NCBI GenBank assembly: GCA_964600785.1
Contig: CAZRKH010000127.1
Location: 1-64,000, forward strand
Source of the DNA: M30B53 sp964600785
GTDB taxonomy: Bacteria > Planctomycetota > Planctomycetia > Pirellulales > UBA1268
Length of the DNA stretch: 64,000 bases
Direction of reading: 5' to 3'
Under the pieces are notes generated by a model. It searched no databases. It was given only the letters and a program-made list of their open reading frames with translations, and had not been told where the DNA came from. Numbering within the stretch: the first letter of the stretch is position 1; every line of letters begins with the position of its first letter. Of this stretch, positions 51,451 to 60,079 are shown in pieces. Made by a program: the position numbers and the translations under genes.

Positions 51451-51789
51451 ATGTCCCGGAAGATTTACGTGGGGAACCTTCCCTGGTCCACCACGTCCTC
51501 CGATCTGGAGGCGATGTTTGCACCGCATGGCACCGTTCGCTCTGCGGAAGTGATCTCCGATCGCGAGACCGGACGTTCCCGAGGATTCGGGTTCGTCGAG
51601 ATGGAAAGTGACGAGGGGTCGCAGGCGGCGATCGACGCCCTCAATGGGCAGGAGATCAACGGTCGTCCGTTGACGGTCAATGAAGCCCGTGAGCGGACGC
51701 CGCGTCCTGGTGGCGGTGGCGGACGTCCAGGAAGGGGATTCGGTGGTGGCGGCGGCGGCGGTGGTTACCGCGGCGGTGGCGGCTACTGA
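51451..51789 (+). CDS. Glycine-rich RRM RNA-binding protein
   Basis: The 112-residue protein is a single RNA recognition motif with RNP2 KIYVGNLPW and RNP1 RGFGFVEM, followed by a Gly/Arg-rich tail (GGGGGRPGRGFGGGG). Such proteins are often cold-induced RNA chaperones in cyanobacteria and planctomycetes. ATG 51451 was chosen; an upstream TTG (51442) adds three residues. The 211-nt region before it has no gene but a GGGAGG/CCTCCC hairpin, so a thermo-sensing leader is possible. Confidence 0.9.
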   Translation: MSRKIYVGNLPWSTTSSDLEAMFAPHGTVRSAEVISDRETGRSRGFGFVEMESDEGSQAAIDALNGQEINGRPLTVNEARERTPRPGGGGGRPGRGFGGGGGGGGYRGGGGY

Positions 51790-51999
51790 TCGTGTCCCCC
51801 AAGGGGGTCGAGGTCGCCCCGCGATCGAGACCTCGCCGGCCAATCTGGGCCGTCCGTTCCGATCCACCCGTGGTCGGTCCGGACGGCCTTTTCGCTTCGT
51901 CCGTCCAAGGGGGCCTCGCCCGGCGGATCAGTGTTCGGTACGATTCATCTATCACGATTGAACTCGACATTCCCATTCCCCAACCTGCAGCGAGTCTCC

Positions 52000-52278
52000 A
52001 TGCCTCCCCCCCGCTCACGACATGCCAAGGCCTCGAGGCGAAAGGCCAAGGCCAAGCCCAAGGCCAAGAAGAGGGACCCGATCTTCATCGACGGCGAGCG
52101 TCCCCGTCCGATGTACGTCGACTACAAGGATCTCGATCTGCTCGGCAAGTTCGTCAACCGGCAAGGCAAGCTGATCTCGCGTCGCAAGAGCGGCTGCGTG
52201 GCGGCGAGCCAGCATGCGGTGACACGGGCGGTCAAGCGGGCCCGGTTCATGGCCCTTCTGCCCTACGTGACCGAGTAG
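52000..52278 (+). CDS. rpsR: 30S ribosomal protein bS18
   Basis: bS18 binds bS6 on the platform of the 30S subunit. The 92-residue protein has a basic N-terminal extension and the S18 core: VDYKDLDLLGKFVNRQGKLISRRKSG and AVTRAVKRARFMALLPYV. No bS6 (rpsF) gene is adjacent, unlike the usual rpsF-rpsR-rplI order. The gap 51790-51999 holds no gene but a CCCCC/GGGGG hairpin after the RRM gene. Confidence 0.92.
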   Translation: MPPPRSRHAKASRRKAKAKPKAKKRDPIFIDGERPRPMYVDYKDLDLLGKFVNRQGKLISRRKSGCVAASQHAVTRAVKRARFMALLPYVTE

Positions 52279-52296
52279 CTGTCGGAGGAGTCGGCC

Positions 52297-52773
52297 GTGG
52301 GGGGCTCCCCGCCATCCCCGTTGACGCCCCCCTTTTCCACCCGCCGCCGGGTGGAATTTCGAGATACTGACGCGGCGGGCATCGTTCACTTCAGCGTGTT
52401 CTTCGTCTGGATGGAGGCGGCCGAGCATGCCCTCTTGCGGGAGGCCGGTGTGCCACTGGTGGTTACCCATGACGACGGCTCGCTCTCGAGCTGGCCAAGG
52501 GTCTCTGCCGGCTGTGACTACCGCTCGCCGGTTCGCTTCGGTGACGAGGTCGACATCGGCGTGGCAATCGAGGCGGTGGGCCGGGCGAGCGTGACCTACG
52601 CATTCACGTTCAGCAGTCGCGGGCTGCCTGTGGCGACCGGCAGAATCGTGGCGGTGCACTGCCGCATCCGTGGCGGGGCGGCGGAGCCCGAGCCGATGCC
52701 CGACGAGCTGGCCCGCCGGCTCGAGCGGTTCGGGCATTCAGCCGGCGACGGGCCCGACCGCGGCGAAGAGTGA
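52297..52773 (+). CDS. 4HBT-fold acyl-CoA thioesterase (YbgC/FadM-like)
   Basis: The 158-residue protein matches the hot-dog thioesterase pattern: FRDTDAAGIVHFSVFFVWMEAAEH with the conserved Asp, then SPVRFGDEVDIGV and VATGRIVAVHCRI. It should hydrolyse acyl-CoA or acyl-ACP. It starts at GTG 52297. It ends 7 nt before the ABC transporter genes and might be co-transcribed with them. Confidence 0.85.
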   Translation: MGGSPPSPLTPPFSTRRRVEFRDTDAAGIVHFSVFFVWMEAAEHALLREAGVPLVVTHDDGSLSSWPRVSAGCDYRSPVRFGDEVDIGVAIEAVGRASVTYAFTFSSRGLPVATGRIVAVHCRIRGGAAEPEPMPDELARRLERFGHSAGDGPDRGEE

Positions 52774-52780
52774 GTCGGCC

Positions 52781-53455
52781 ATGCTCGAGGCGACCGCGAT
52801 CGCGAAGTCCTACCCGAACGCAGGCGGAGAGCTGTGGGCGGTTCGCGAGGCGTCGCTGCGGCTGGCCGCCGGCGGACGGCTGGCCATCATGGGTCCGAGC
52901 GGCTCCGGCAAGAGCACCCTCCTGGCGATCCTCGGGGGGCTCGAGGAGCCCTCCGCCGGTAGCGTGCGGCTCGATGGCGAGGACCCTTTTGGCGGCTCGG
53001 CCGATGCCCGAGCCGCCTTCCGCAACCGCCATGTCGGCTTTGTCTTCCAGGAACATCGCCTGCTCGCAGGCTGCACGGCGCTGGACAACGTGCTCGTGCC
53101 GGCACTGGCGACCGGTCGTCTGCCGGCCGGGATGGAGGCCCGCGGCCGCGAACTCTTGGCGAGGGTCGGCCTCGCCGACCGCGGCGGCCATCTGCCGGGT
53201 GAGCTTTCCGGCGGTGAACGGCAGCGTGTGGCGGTGGCCCGTGCGATGCTCCTGGCCCCACGGCTGCTGCTGGCCGACGAGCCGACCGGTCAGCTCGACT
53301 CACGCACGGCCGCGGGGATCACCGATCTGCTCGTCGAGATGGCCGTTGAATCCGGCGGGATGCTCGTGGTGGTCACCCACGCGGAGTCGATCGCCCGCCG
53401 CGTGGGGCCGGTCCGTGAACTCATCGACGGAAGCCTCGCGGAGGAGCAGCGGTGA
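52781..53455 (+). CDS. LolD-type ABC transporter ATPase
   Basis: The 224-residue protein is an ABC ATPase of the LolD/MacB type: Walker A GPSGSGKST, Q-loop VFQEHRL, signature LSGGERQRVA and Walker B LLLADEPTGQLD. It overlaps the permease start by 4 nt (GTGA), so both form one exporter. Likely role is lipoprotein or peptide release from the inner membrane. The start at 52781 was chosen because the upstream frame overlaps the thioesterase gene. Confidence 0.9.
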   Translation: MLEATAIAKSYPNAGGELWAVREASLRLAAGGRLAIMGPSGSGKSTLLAILGGLEEPSAGSVRLDGEDPFGGSADARAAFRNRHVGFVFQEHRLLAGCTALDNVLVPALATGRLPAGMEARGRELLARVGLADRGGHLPGELSGGERQRVAVARAMLLAPRLLLADEPTGQLDSRTAAGITDLLVEMAVESGGMLVVVTHAESIARRVGPVRELIDGSLAEEQR

Positions 53456-56400
53456 TCGGCAACGTCTCCGGACGCGGCTCGACCGGCGTGGCCACGCTCC
53501 CCGGGCTCGCCCGGCGGCTGGTGATTGCCTGGTGGCGACAGCTCGCCGCGGTGGCCGCGGCCTGTGGAATCGTGGCGGCCACCATCGCCGGTGCGATTGG
53601 TGTCGGTGAGCGGCTGCGAGGGGGGCTGGCCTCGCTGGCGGTCTCGCGACTCGGTGGGATCGAGGCCGCGGTGGTTGCCGAGGGATTCTTCGGGCCGCCG
53701 TTGGTCGATCGGCTCGCCACGGCGGTTGGCGAGGCGGGTTCGGTGGTGCCGGCAATTCTGCTCGAGGTGACCGTCGATCGCACCGGTGAGCCGGGACGGC
53801 CGCGGGCATCGGCCCCGGCGAGGCTGCTGGCCTGTGATGATCCAGCCGCCCTCGGCTTCGCCGGCGACCCCGGGCCGCGGGACGATGGCGTGCTGCTCAA
53901 TCGGGTCGTCGCCGAGTCGCTCGCCGCGGTTGCCGGCGATACGGTGGTGGTGCGGATGCCGCAGCCTTCGATGGTTCCGGCCGACAGCCCGCTGGGACGA
54001 CGGACGCTCCGCTCCCGCGCCGCCCGCGTTCGCGTTGATGCCGTGCTCCCCGACGAGGGGCTCGGCCGCTTTGCGATCCGTCCCGGGCAGGTCACCGGAC
54101 CCCTGGTTGTTTCCACGCGTGATCTTGCTGAGAAGCTCCTTGGCGAGGTCGGCCCGCTTGAAGGTCACATCGCCAATCTGGCCCTTGCCGTGCCGCGGCA
54201 GCCGGGGCCTTCGGGGCGGCTTGCCGAACGGCTCCGTGCCGGGCTCGAGCCGACGCTGGCCGACTACGGGCTGCGTCTGGAGCCGGTTGGCGACGGCTCG
54301 GTGGTGCGGCTCACCAGCGACCGGCTGGTGATCCCGCCGGAGGCCGACCGGGCTGCCGAGGCACTGCTCACGCCCTTTGGCGGACGGCCGAGCCTGGTGT
54401 TCCTCGCCAACGCGATGCGGCCGCTTCCCGCGGAGCCGGCCGCGTCGATTCCCTATTCCACTGTTGCGGGGATTCCCGAGGGCTCCTGGCCCTCCGGCGG
54501 GCTCGTCGACGATGCCGGTGAGCCTCTGCCGCCGCCGGGTCCCGGGGAGATCATCATCGACCGCTGGATGGCCGACGACCTCGCGGAGCAGGGGCGGCCG
54601 GTGGGCCCCGGGGATTGGCTGCGGCTGGAGTGGTTTCTGCCCGAGACGCTGCACGGTCGCGTCAGCGAGTCGGCGGAGCGGCTGCGTGTCTCGGGGATCG
54701 CGGCGATGCGGGGGCTGGCCGTGGCCCGCGACCTGGTGCCGGAGGTGAAGGGTGTGACCGACGAGGCATCGATCGCCGACTGGGATCCCCCCTTCCCCTT
54801 CGACGCATCCCGCGTCCGCTCCACCCCGCCCTTCGATCAGGACGATCGCTACTGGAAAACGTACGCCGCCACGCCCAAGGCGTTCGTGGGAATCGCCACG
54901 GCAAGGCGGCTTGCGGCCAGCCGATTCGGCCAGACCACCGCCTGGCACCTGCCCCGCGGTTCGATCGACGACCTCGAGAGCCTGCGGGCCGATCTGGCCG
55001 CGGCGATCCGTCCGCAGGCGATGGGGCTGGCGGTCGTGCCGGTGCGTGAGGCAGCCCTGGCGGCGTCAAGCGGTTCCACGCCCTTCGGCGGGCTGTTCAT
55101 CGCGCTGTCGATGTTCCTCGTTGCCGCCGGGCTGCTGCTGTTGTGGCTCTTGATGTCGCTTCTGGTCACCACGCACGTCGACGAGATCGGCACCCTTGCG
55201 GCGGTCGGATTCGGCCCGCGGAGGCTCTCGGCCCTGTTGACGCTCGTTGCCGCGGTGGCGGCGGCAGGCGGCGTGCTGCTGGGCGTGGCGGTCGGCCCGA
55301 CCTGGTCGGCGGTGCTTCTGGGCCTGCTCGGGGAGGCCTGGGACCGTTCCGTGGCGGGCGGTTCGGCGGTGGCATTCGGCGGCAACCTGCAGCCGGGCTG
55401 GTCGCTCGTTGCCGGCGGGCTGGCGGCTTTGGTCATCACGCTGCTTGCGGCGGCGACGGCCTGCCGGCGGTTCGCCTCGCGGCCTCCGGGCCGGCTCTTC
55501 GCCGCGGACGGCGAGCCGTGCAGACCCGCGGCAGCCCGCCGACTCCAGATCGCTTCGGGCCTGGCGGTCATCGGGGCGGCGGTCGCGGCGTTGGTAGGGA
55601 GTCGCCTCGAGGGGTTTGCGGTGGCGGCATTCATGCTTGCCGGGACGCTCGCGATCACCGGGGGACTGGGCTTCGTGCGGGCGAGCCTGGCAGGCGGCGG
55701 GCTCGTGTCGGCCGCGGGTCCCCCGCAGTCGCTCGCCGGGCTTGCGGTCCGTGGGCTCAAACACCGGCCAAAACGAGCCTTCCTGGTGGTGGCGATCGTG
55801 GCGGTGGCGAGCTTTCTCGTGCTCGCCGTCTCGTCGTTCTCGCTCGCCGTGCCGGACGACCTCGACGTCGTCTCCGGGCCCACCGGTGGCTGGGACTTGC
55901 TCGTCAGCTTCGGTCACCCGACCGGTCTCGATCCCCAGGATCCGGCCGCGGCCGCGGCGGTCGGGCTCGACGAGAAGCAGCGGCGGCTGCTCGAGCGGTG
56001 CACGATTGTCCGCCTGCGAACCAGCGGTGGCAGCTCCGCGGACTGCACGAATCTCTACGCCACCGCCGAGCCGCGAGTGCTCGGCCTACCATCGCGATGG
56101 ATCGACCGCGGTGGGTTTTCATTCACCGACCACCGGCCGCTGCCGGCGGGCGAGACGAATCCGTGGCGGCTGCTCGAGGCGGGCCCCATGCCGTCGACCG
56201 ACGACGGACCGCAGTCCGGACCGATTCCCGTCGTGCTCGACGAGGCGACCGCAACCTGGGCGCTGCGTCTGGGCGGTGTCGGGTCTTGCTTCAGAATCGA
56301 TGACGACGCCGGCGATCCGGTGGAGCTGGAGATCGTGGGCCTGCTCGAGGCCGGCATCCTGCAGGGAGAGCTGCTCGTCTCGGAAGAAAACTTCGAGCGA

Positions 56401-56919
56401 ATCTTTCCAGGCCGCAGCGGCTACGCGTTGGCGATGATCGAGAGCCCCGATGAGCCTCGAGCCGTGGCCGACGCGGTGCGGGCAGCCTGGATCGAGGAGG
56501 GCACGACGTTGGAGTGGGCGGCCGACCGGCTGCGGAGCCTCTTTGCGGTGCAGAACATCTTTCTGGCGGCCTTTCAGGCCCTCGGCGGCCTGGGGCTCCT
56601 GCTGGGCACAGCCGGCGTGTCGGCAGTTGCGGCGGAGGGCGTGTTCGAGCGGCGGGCTGCGTTCGCGGTGATGCGGGCGGTCGGCTTCGCCCTCTCGAGG
56701 ATTCGGCGGCTGGTGGTGCTCGAGGTTCTGGGGATGGTGGCCGTCGGACTCGCGGTCGGCTCGGCCGCCGGACTGCTCGCGATCTGGCCGACGCTCATCG
56801 CAGGCCGTGGCACGCTGCCGCTGGGCTGGCTGGCGGCCGAGGCCGCGGTCGTGCTCGCGACCGCGGCAGCCGCCGGCTCGCTGGCGGTGCGGCTGGCGGG
56901 CATCCCGTCGCGACCTTAG
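53452..56919 (+). CDS. Large FtsX-type ABC permease with two FtsX units
   Basis: The 1155-residue protein has an N-terminal membrane helix (about residues 20-45), a large extracytoplasmic domain (about 50-535), a first FtsX bundle near 540-700 (FIALSMFLVAAGLLLLWLLM, THVDEIGTLAAVGFGPRRL), a second membrane/domain block and a C-terminal FtsX bundle (about 1020-1150; FERRAAFAVMRAVGFALSRIRRL). This is more than twice a standard LolE. It starts with GTG, translationally coupled to the ATPase. Planctomycete two-unit FtsX permeases are usually assigned to lipoprotein export (inference). Confidence 0.8.
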   Translation: MIGNVSGRGSTGVATLPGLARRLVIAWWRQLAAVAAACGIVAATIAGAIGVGERLRGGLASLAVSRLGGIEAAVVAEGFFGPPLVDRLATAVGEAGSVVPAILLEVTVDRTGEPGRPRASAPARLLACDDPAALGFAGDPGPRDDGVLLNRVVAESLAAVAGDTVVVRMPQPSMVPADSPLGRRTLRSRAARVRVDAVLPDEGLGRFAIRPGQVTGPLVVSTRDLAEKLLGEVGPLEGHIANLALAVPRQPGPSGRLAERLRAGLEPTLADYGLRLEPVGDGSVVRLTSDRLVIPPEADRAAEALLTPFGGRPSLVFLANAMRPLPAEPAASIPYSTVAGIPEGSWPSGGLVDDAGEPLPPPGPGEIIIDRWMADDLAEQGRPVGPGDWLRLEWFLPETLHGRVSESAERLRVSGIAAMRGLAVARDLVPEVKGVTDEASIADWDPPFPFDASRVRSTPPFDQDDRYWKTYAATPKAFVGIATARRLAASRFGQTTAWHLPRGSIDDLESLRADLAAAIRPQAMGLAVVPVREAALAASSGSTPFGGLFIALSMFLVAAGLLLLWLLMSLLVTTHVDEIGTLAAVGFGPRRLSALLTLVAAVAAAGGVLLGVAVGPTWSAVLLGLLGEAWDRSVAGGSAVAFGGNLQPGWSLVAGGLAALVITLLAAATACRRFASRPPGRLFAADGEPCRPAAARRLQIASGLAVIGAAVAALVGSRLEGFAVAAFMLAGTLAITGGLGFVRASLAGGGLVSAAGPPQSLAGLAVRGLKHRPKRAFLVVAIVAVASFLVLAVSSFSLAVPDDLDVVSGPTGGWDLLVSFGHPTGLDPQDPAAAAAVGLDEKQRRLLERCTIVRLRTSGGSSADCTNLYATAEPRVLGLPSRWIDRGGFSFTDHRPLPAGETNPWRLLEAGPMPSTDDGPQSGPIPVVLDEATATWALRLGGVGSCFRIDDDAGDPVELEIVGLLEAGILQGELLVSEENFERIFPGRSGYALAMIESPDEPRAVADAVRAAWIEEGTTLEWAADRLRSLFAVQNIFLAAFQALGGLGLLLGTAGVSAVAAEGVFERRAAFAVMRAVGFALSRIRRLVVLEVLGMVAVGLAVGSAAGLLAIWPTLIAGRGTLPLGWLAAEAAVVLATAAAAGSLAVRLAGIPSRP

Positions 56920-56935
56920 CTGCCCGTCGAAAAAG

Positions 56936-57058
56936 CCTTCCATGGCCCCTGCCCGCGGACGCGGGCGAACAAAGCCCACGAGTGCGAACCCCAAAAAAGC
57001 CGAGGTTTTTCGGGGTTCGCTGCCGCCGCATCCTGCGGCGGATCACTTTGTCCACAGT
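56936..57058. repeat. Structured intergenic repeat, copy B (three hairpins)
   Basis: This is the second copy of the repeat seen at 169-298. Stem 1, GCCCGC-GGAC-GCGGGC (56951-56966), is identical to copy A. Stem 2 has changed to AACCCC ... GGGGTT with a T-rich inner part, keeping pairing. Stem 3 reads CCGCCGCA-tcc-TGCGGCGG, a better stem than in copy A. Both copies end in tccacag. Different bases on both arms that still pair point to selected RNA or DNA structure. A 13-nt piece (gaaaaagccttcc) before it also occurs at 47101. Confidence 0.75.
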
Positions 57059-57120
57059 CGGCCAGGCGGGCGTGCGGGTTGGGATTGTCGGGGCCCGCTC
57101 GAGACGGGTAGCGTGCTGCC

Positions 57121-58209
57121 ATGCAGCTGCTCATGATCCTCCCACGGTGGGTCGGCGACCTTGTGATGTCGACGCCCATGATCCGGGCGGTCGCCGAGCA
57201 TTTTCGCCGGGAACGGGCCGCCGGCGAACTGCGGATCACCGCGGCGGTCAAGCCGCATCTTCGCGGGCTGCTCGAGGGCACCGACTGGATCGACGAACTG
57301 GTGCCCTACGACCGCCGTGGTCGCGACCGCGGCGTACGGTTCGCGGCGGTGGCCCGTCGGCTCCGCGGCCTTCGTCCCGACGTGGCCCTGATCGTGCCCA
57401 ACTCGCTTTCCACCGCGGCGCTGGCTTGGGCGGCGGGCGCCCGGCGTCGCGTGGGCGTGTCTCGGCACGGCCGCAGGCTGCTGTTGACCGACCCGCTGCC
57501 ACCCCCGAGACGGGGACTGCGAATCGAGCCCCGCAGCACGGCGGAGCATGCCATGGACCTGGCAGCGTGTATCGGCGTGCCGCGGCAGCGACTCAATCTC
57601 CAGCTCGCCACGACCGACGAGGACGAGGCCCGCGGCGATGCGGTGCTCGGCCGGCTGTTTTCCGGCTGGCGGATCGATCGCGACGGCCCGCTGGTCGTGA
57701 TCAATGACAATGGGGCTTTCGGCCCGGCGAAGTCGTGGGGTGTGTCGCGTTCGGCGGCCCTGGCCCGCTGGCTTGTCGAGAGGCTGCCGGGGGCTCGGGT
57801 GCTGGTGCACTGCGGTCCCGGCGACCGCGACGAGGCCCGCCGCGTGGTCGGCGAGGCGGGCCACGAGGGCGTGCGGGGTCTGGCCGACGAGCCGGAGCTG
57901 CCCTTCGGGCTCTCCAAGGCTCTGCTGCGTCGGGCGGCGGCGGTGGTCACCAGCGACAGCGGGCCGCGGCACATCGCGGCGGCCTTCGGCACGCCCACGG
58001 TCGTGCTCCACGGGCCGATGGATCCCCGTCTCTCGCGATCGGATCATGCGTCGCTGGTGGAGATGCGTGTCGACCTTCCCTGTTCCCCCTGCGGCCGCCG
58101 AATCTGCCCCCTGGGTCACCACGATTGCATGCGGCTGCTGGGTGTCGATGATGTGGGGCGGGCGGTGCGGTCGCTTTTGGAGCGGCCCTCGGCTCCGGCG
58201 GTGGCCTGA
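57121..58209 (+). CDS. ADP-heptose:LPS heptosyltransferase-like glycosyltransferase (GT9)
   Basis: The 362-residue protein is a GT9 enzyme: MILPRWVGDLVMSTPMIRAVAEHF at the N-terminus, VINDNGAFGPAKSWGVSRSAALARWL with the nucleotide-binding region, and SDSGPRHIAAAFGTPTVVLHGP in the C-terminal domain. WaaF-type enzymes add heptose to LPS core, which fits an envelope role. The conserved Asp in VGD is near residue 13. It lies after the repeat on the same strand as the exporter genes. The exact sugar donor is not certain. Confidence 0.88.
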   Translation: MQLLMILPRWVGDLVMSTPMIRAVAEHFRRERAAGELRITAAVKPHLRGLLEGTDWIDELVPYDRRGRDRGVRFAAVARRLRGLRPDVALIVPNSLSTAALAWAAGARRRVGVSRHGRRLLLTDPLPPPRRGLRIEPRSTAEHAMDLAACIGVPRQRLNLQLATTDEDEARGDAVLGRLFSGWRIDRDGPLVVINDNGAFGPAKSWGVSRSAALARWLVERLPGARVLVHCGPGDRDEARRVVGEAGHEGVRGLADEPELPFGLSKALLRRAAAVVTSDSGPRHIAAAFGTPTVVLHGPMDPRLSRSDHASLVEMRVDLPCSPCGRRICPLGHHDCMRLLGVDDVGRAVRSLLERPSAPAVA

Positions 58210-58248
58210 GCGGCCACGGCGAACACACCCCTCGCGGAGGCCAACGGC

Positions 58249-59331
58249 ATGATGTCTGTTCTCGGAATGCTCGCGGCGATCGCGGTCACGGCAACCTGCT
58301 GGGGCATGTATGGGCCGGTCCTCCACTTTGGGCGAGAGGGGATGCACTCGGCCCTGCGGCCCTTCGTCTGCGTGGGTGTGGCCTACTTCCTGATCGCGGT
58401 GCTCGCGCCGCTGGTGCTGCTGGCCCGACGTGGCGAGCAGGGCCGTTGGACCGCGTCGGGTGTGCTCTGGAGCCTGCTGGCCGGATCGGCCGGGGCCCTG
58501 GGGGCCTTGGGGATCATTCTTGCCCTCTCCTTCGGCGGTCGGCCGATCTACGTCATGCCGCTCGTCTTCGGAGGTGCCCCGGTGGTCAACACCCTTCTTT
58601 CGGCCTTCATGAACCGGGCCTTCGATCAGCTCAAGCCGCCCTTCCTCGCCGGGCTGATTCTGGTGATCACCGGCGCGGTGACCGTGCTTGTCTTCAAGCC
58701 CCAGCCGGCGGCGGCCGCCAACGACAAGCCGGCGGCGGCTGCGGTGGAAGCAGCAGAGGGTGAGCAGTCGGTACAGCCCGCGGAGCCGGCGACGGCCGAG
58801 GGCACCGTCGCGGCGGCGGAGCGGCGGGCGGAGCGGTTTCTCGAGATTCTCCTCTCCACCGCGATGGCGCTCTTTTGCTGGGGTGCCTACGGCTCGGTGC
58901 TGCACCGCGGCCAGGCGGCGATGCTCGGCAGCCGACTGCGACCGCTGGTCTGCATCGGCGGGGCCTATTTCCTGATCGCCGTACTCGTGCCGCTGGCCCT
59001 GATCGGGCCGATGGGCGACACCGGCCGCTGGGATCTTGCCGGTGCCGCCTGGAGCCTCGCGGCCGGATCGCTCGGGGCGTTGGGGGCGTTGGGGATCATT
59101 CTCGCCTTCGCCTCAGGCGGCAAGCCGTTCACCGTGATGCCGGTGGTCTTCGGGCTCGCTCCGGTGATCAATACCCTCGTCTCGCTGCTGTTTTCTGGCA
59201 CGCCGACCTCGGCGGTGAGCCCCTGGTTTCTCGCCGGCCTGCTCGTGGTATCGGTGGGGGCCGCGACGGTGCTGCTGTTCGGCCCACGGGGAGCTGCGAA
59301 GCGGCCTGCCGCTGCGGCCGAGCCTGCCTGA
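58249..59331 (+). CDS. Internally duplicated multi-span membrane protein, unknown function
   Basis: The 360-residue protein consists of two related halves of about 145 residues: half one (CWGMYGPVLHFGREGM, RPFVCVGVAYFLIAVLAPL, GSAGALGALGIILALSFGG) and half two (CWGAYGSVLHRGQAAM, RPLVCIGGAYFLIAVLVPL, GSLGALGALGIILAFASGG), each with about five membrane spans. A soluble Ala/Glu-rich linker (about 150-195) joins them. It resembles DMT/EamA-type transporters in layout, but I see no exact match. A duplicated single gene could form a pseudo-symmetric transporter. Confidence 0.65.
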   Translation: MMSVLGMLAAIAVTATCWGMYGPVLHFGREGMHSALRPFVCVGVAYFLIAVLAPLVLLARRGEQGRWTASGVLWSLLAGSAGALGALGIILALSFGGRPIYVMPLVFGGAPVVNTLLSAFMNRAFDQLKPPFLAGLILVITGAVTVLVFKPQPAAAANDKPAAAAVEAAEGEQSVQPAEPATAEGTVAAAERRAERFLEILLSTAMALFCWGAYGSVLHRGQAAMLGSRLRPLVCIGGAYFLIAVLVPLALIGPMGDTGRWDLAGAAWSLAAGSLGALGALGIILAFASGGKPFTVMPVVFGLAPVINTLVSLLFSGTPTSAVSPWFLAGLLVVSVGAATVLLFGPRGAAKRPAAAAEPA

Positions 59332-59350
59332 GCCCGCGGGGGCGGCTGGC

Positions 59351-60055
59351 TCAGGTGCCGAGTCGATGCCCAAACCAGGCGACTTGGTGTCGCGGGGCGA
59401 ACTGGAAGCCGAGCCGCCGGCAGGCCGGATCGAGCCAGGCAGCCACCGCCGCCAACGAGTCCGGATCGACCCCCAGCGGCATCATCAACACCCTCCCGGG
59501 ATCGATCGACAACTGCATGCCGAGGTCGTCGAGCCAGCCGAGGGCCTCGTCGAGGTCCGCAGCCGACCCGATCACGAACTTCAGCTGATAGCCGCCGCCA
59601 AGCAGGGCCACGACCACCTCGTCGCGGCGGCGGTCGGCGAGATGCCGCGCTCGCCAGTTCCCGGCGGTGGTGGCCGGCGGGGCCGAGGAGGCAAGCTTGG
59701 GACTGATCGACATCAAATCGGCCAGGTCCCCGGCCGGAGCCGCCGGCGGGACGCTGCCGGCGGTCTCGATCGTCACATGATGCCCCGTGGACCGGAGTTG
59801 CACGGCAACCTCCGGAAGGTCCGCCGAGAGCAGTGGCTCCCCGCCGGTGATCACGACATGCCGGCATTGGAGGTCCGCCACCGCCTGAATGACGGCTGCT
59901 GCCGACCAGCGGTCCCCTTGCGGTTCCCAGGAGGTGTGGGGCGTGTCGCACCAGTGGCAGCGGAGGTTGCAGCCGCTGGTGCGGATGAAGCAGCTGGGTG
60001 TTCCGGCAAGCAGGCCCTCGCCCTGAATCGAGCGGTAGATTTCGGCGATCTGCAT
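59351..60055 (-). CDS. queE: 7-carboxy-7-deazaguanine synthase (radical SAM)
   Basis: QueE makes CDG from CPH4 in preQ0 biosynthesis. The 234-residue protein has the radical SAM cluster motif Cys29-x3-Cys33-x2-Cys36 in SGCNLRCHWCDTP, YRSIQGEG at the N-terminus and the ITGGEPLL SAM site. It is 24 nt after queC on the minus strand, clearly one operon with it. Confidence 0.95.
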   Translation of the reverse strand: MQIAEIYRSIQGEGLLAGTPSCFIRTSGCNLRCHWCDTPHTSWEPQGDRWSAAAVIQAVADLQCRHVVITGGEPLLSADLPEVAVQLRSTGHHVTIETAGSVPPAAPAGDLADLMSISPKLASSAPPATTAGNWRARHLADRRRDEVVVALLGGGYQLKFVIGSAADLDEALGWLDDLGMQLSIDPGRVLMMPLGVDPDSLAAVAAWLDPACRRLGFQFAPRHQVAWFGHRLGT

Positions 60056-60079
60056 CGGTGGGGAATCGGCGAAAGCCGG

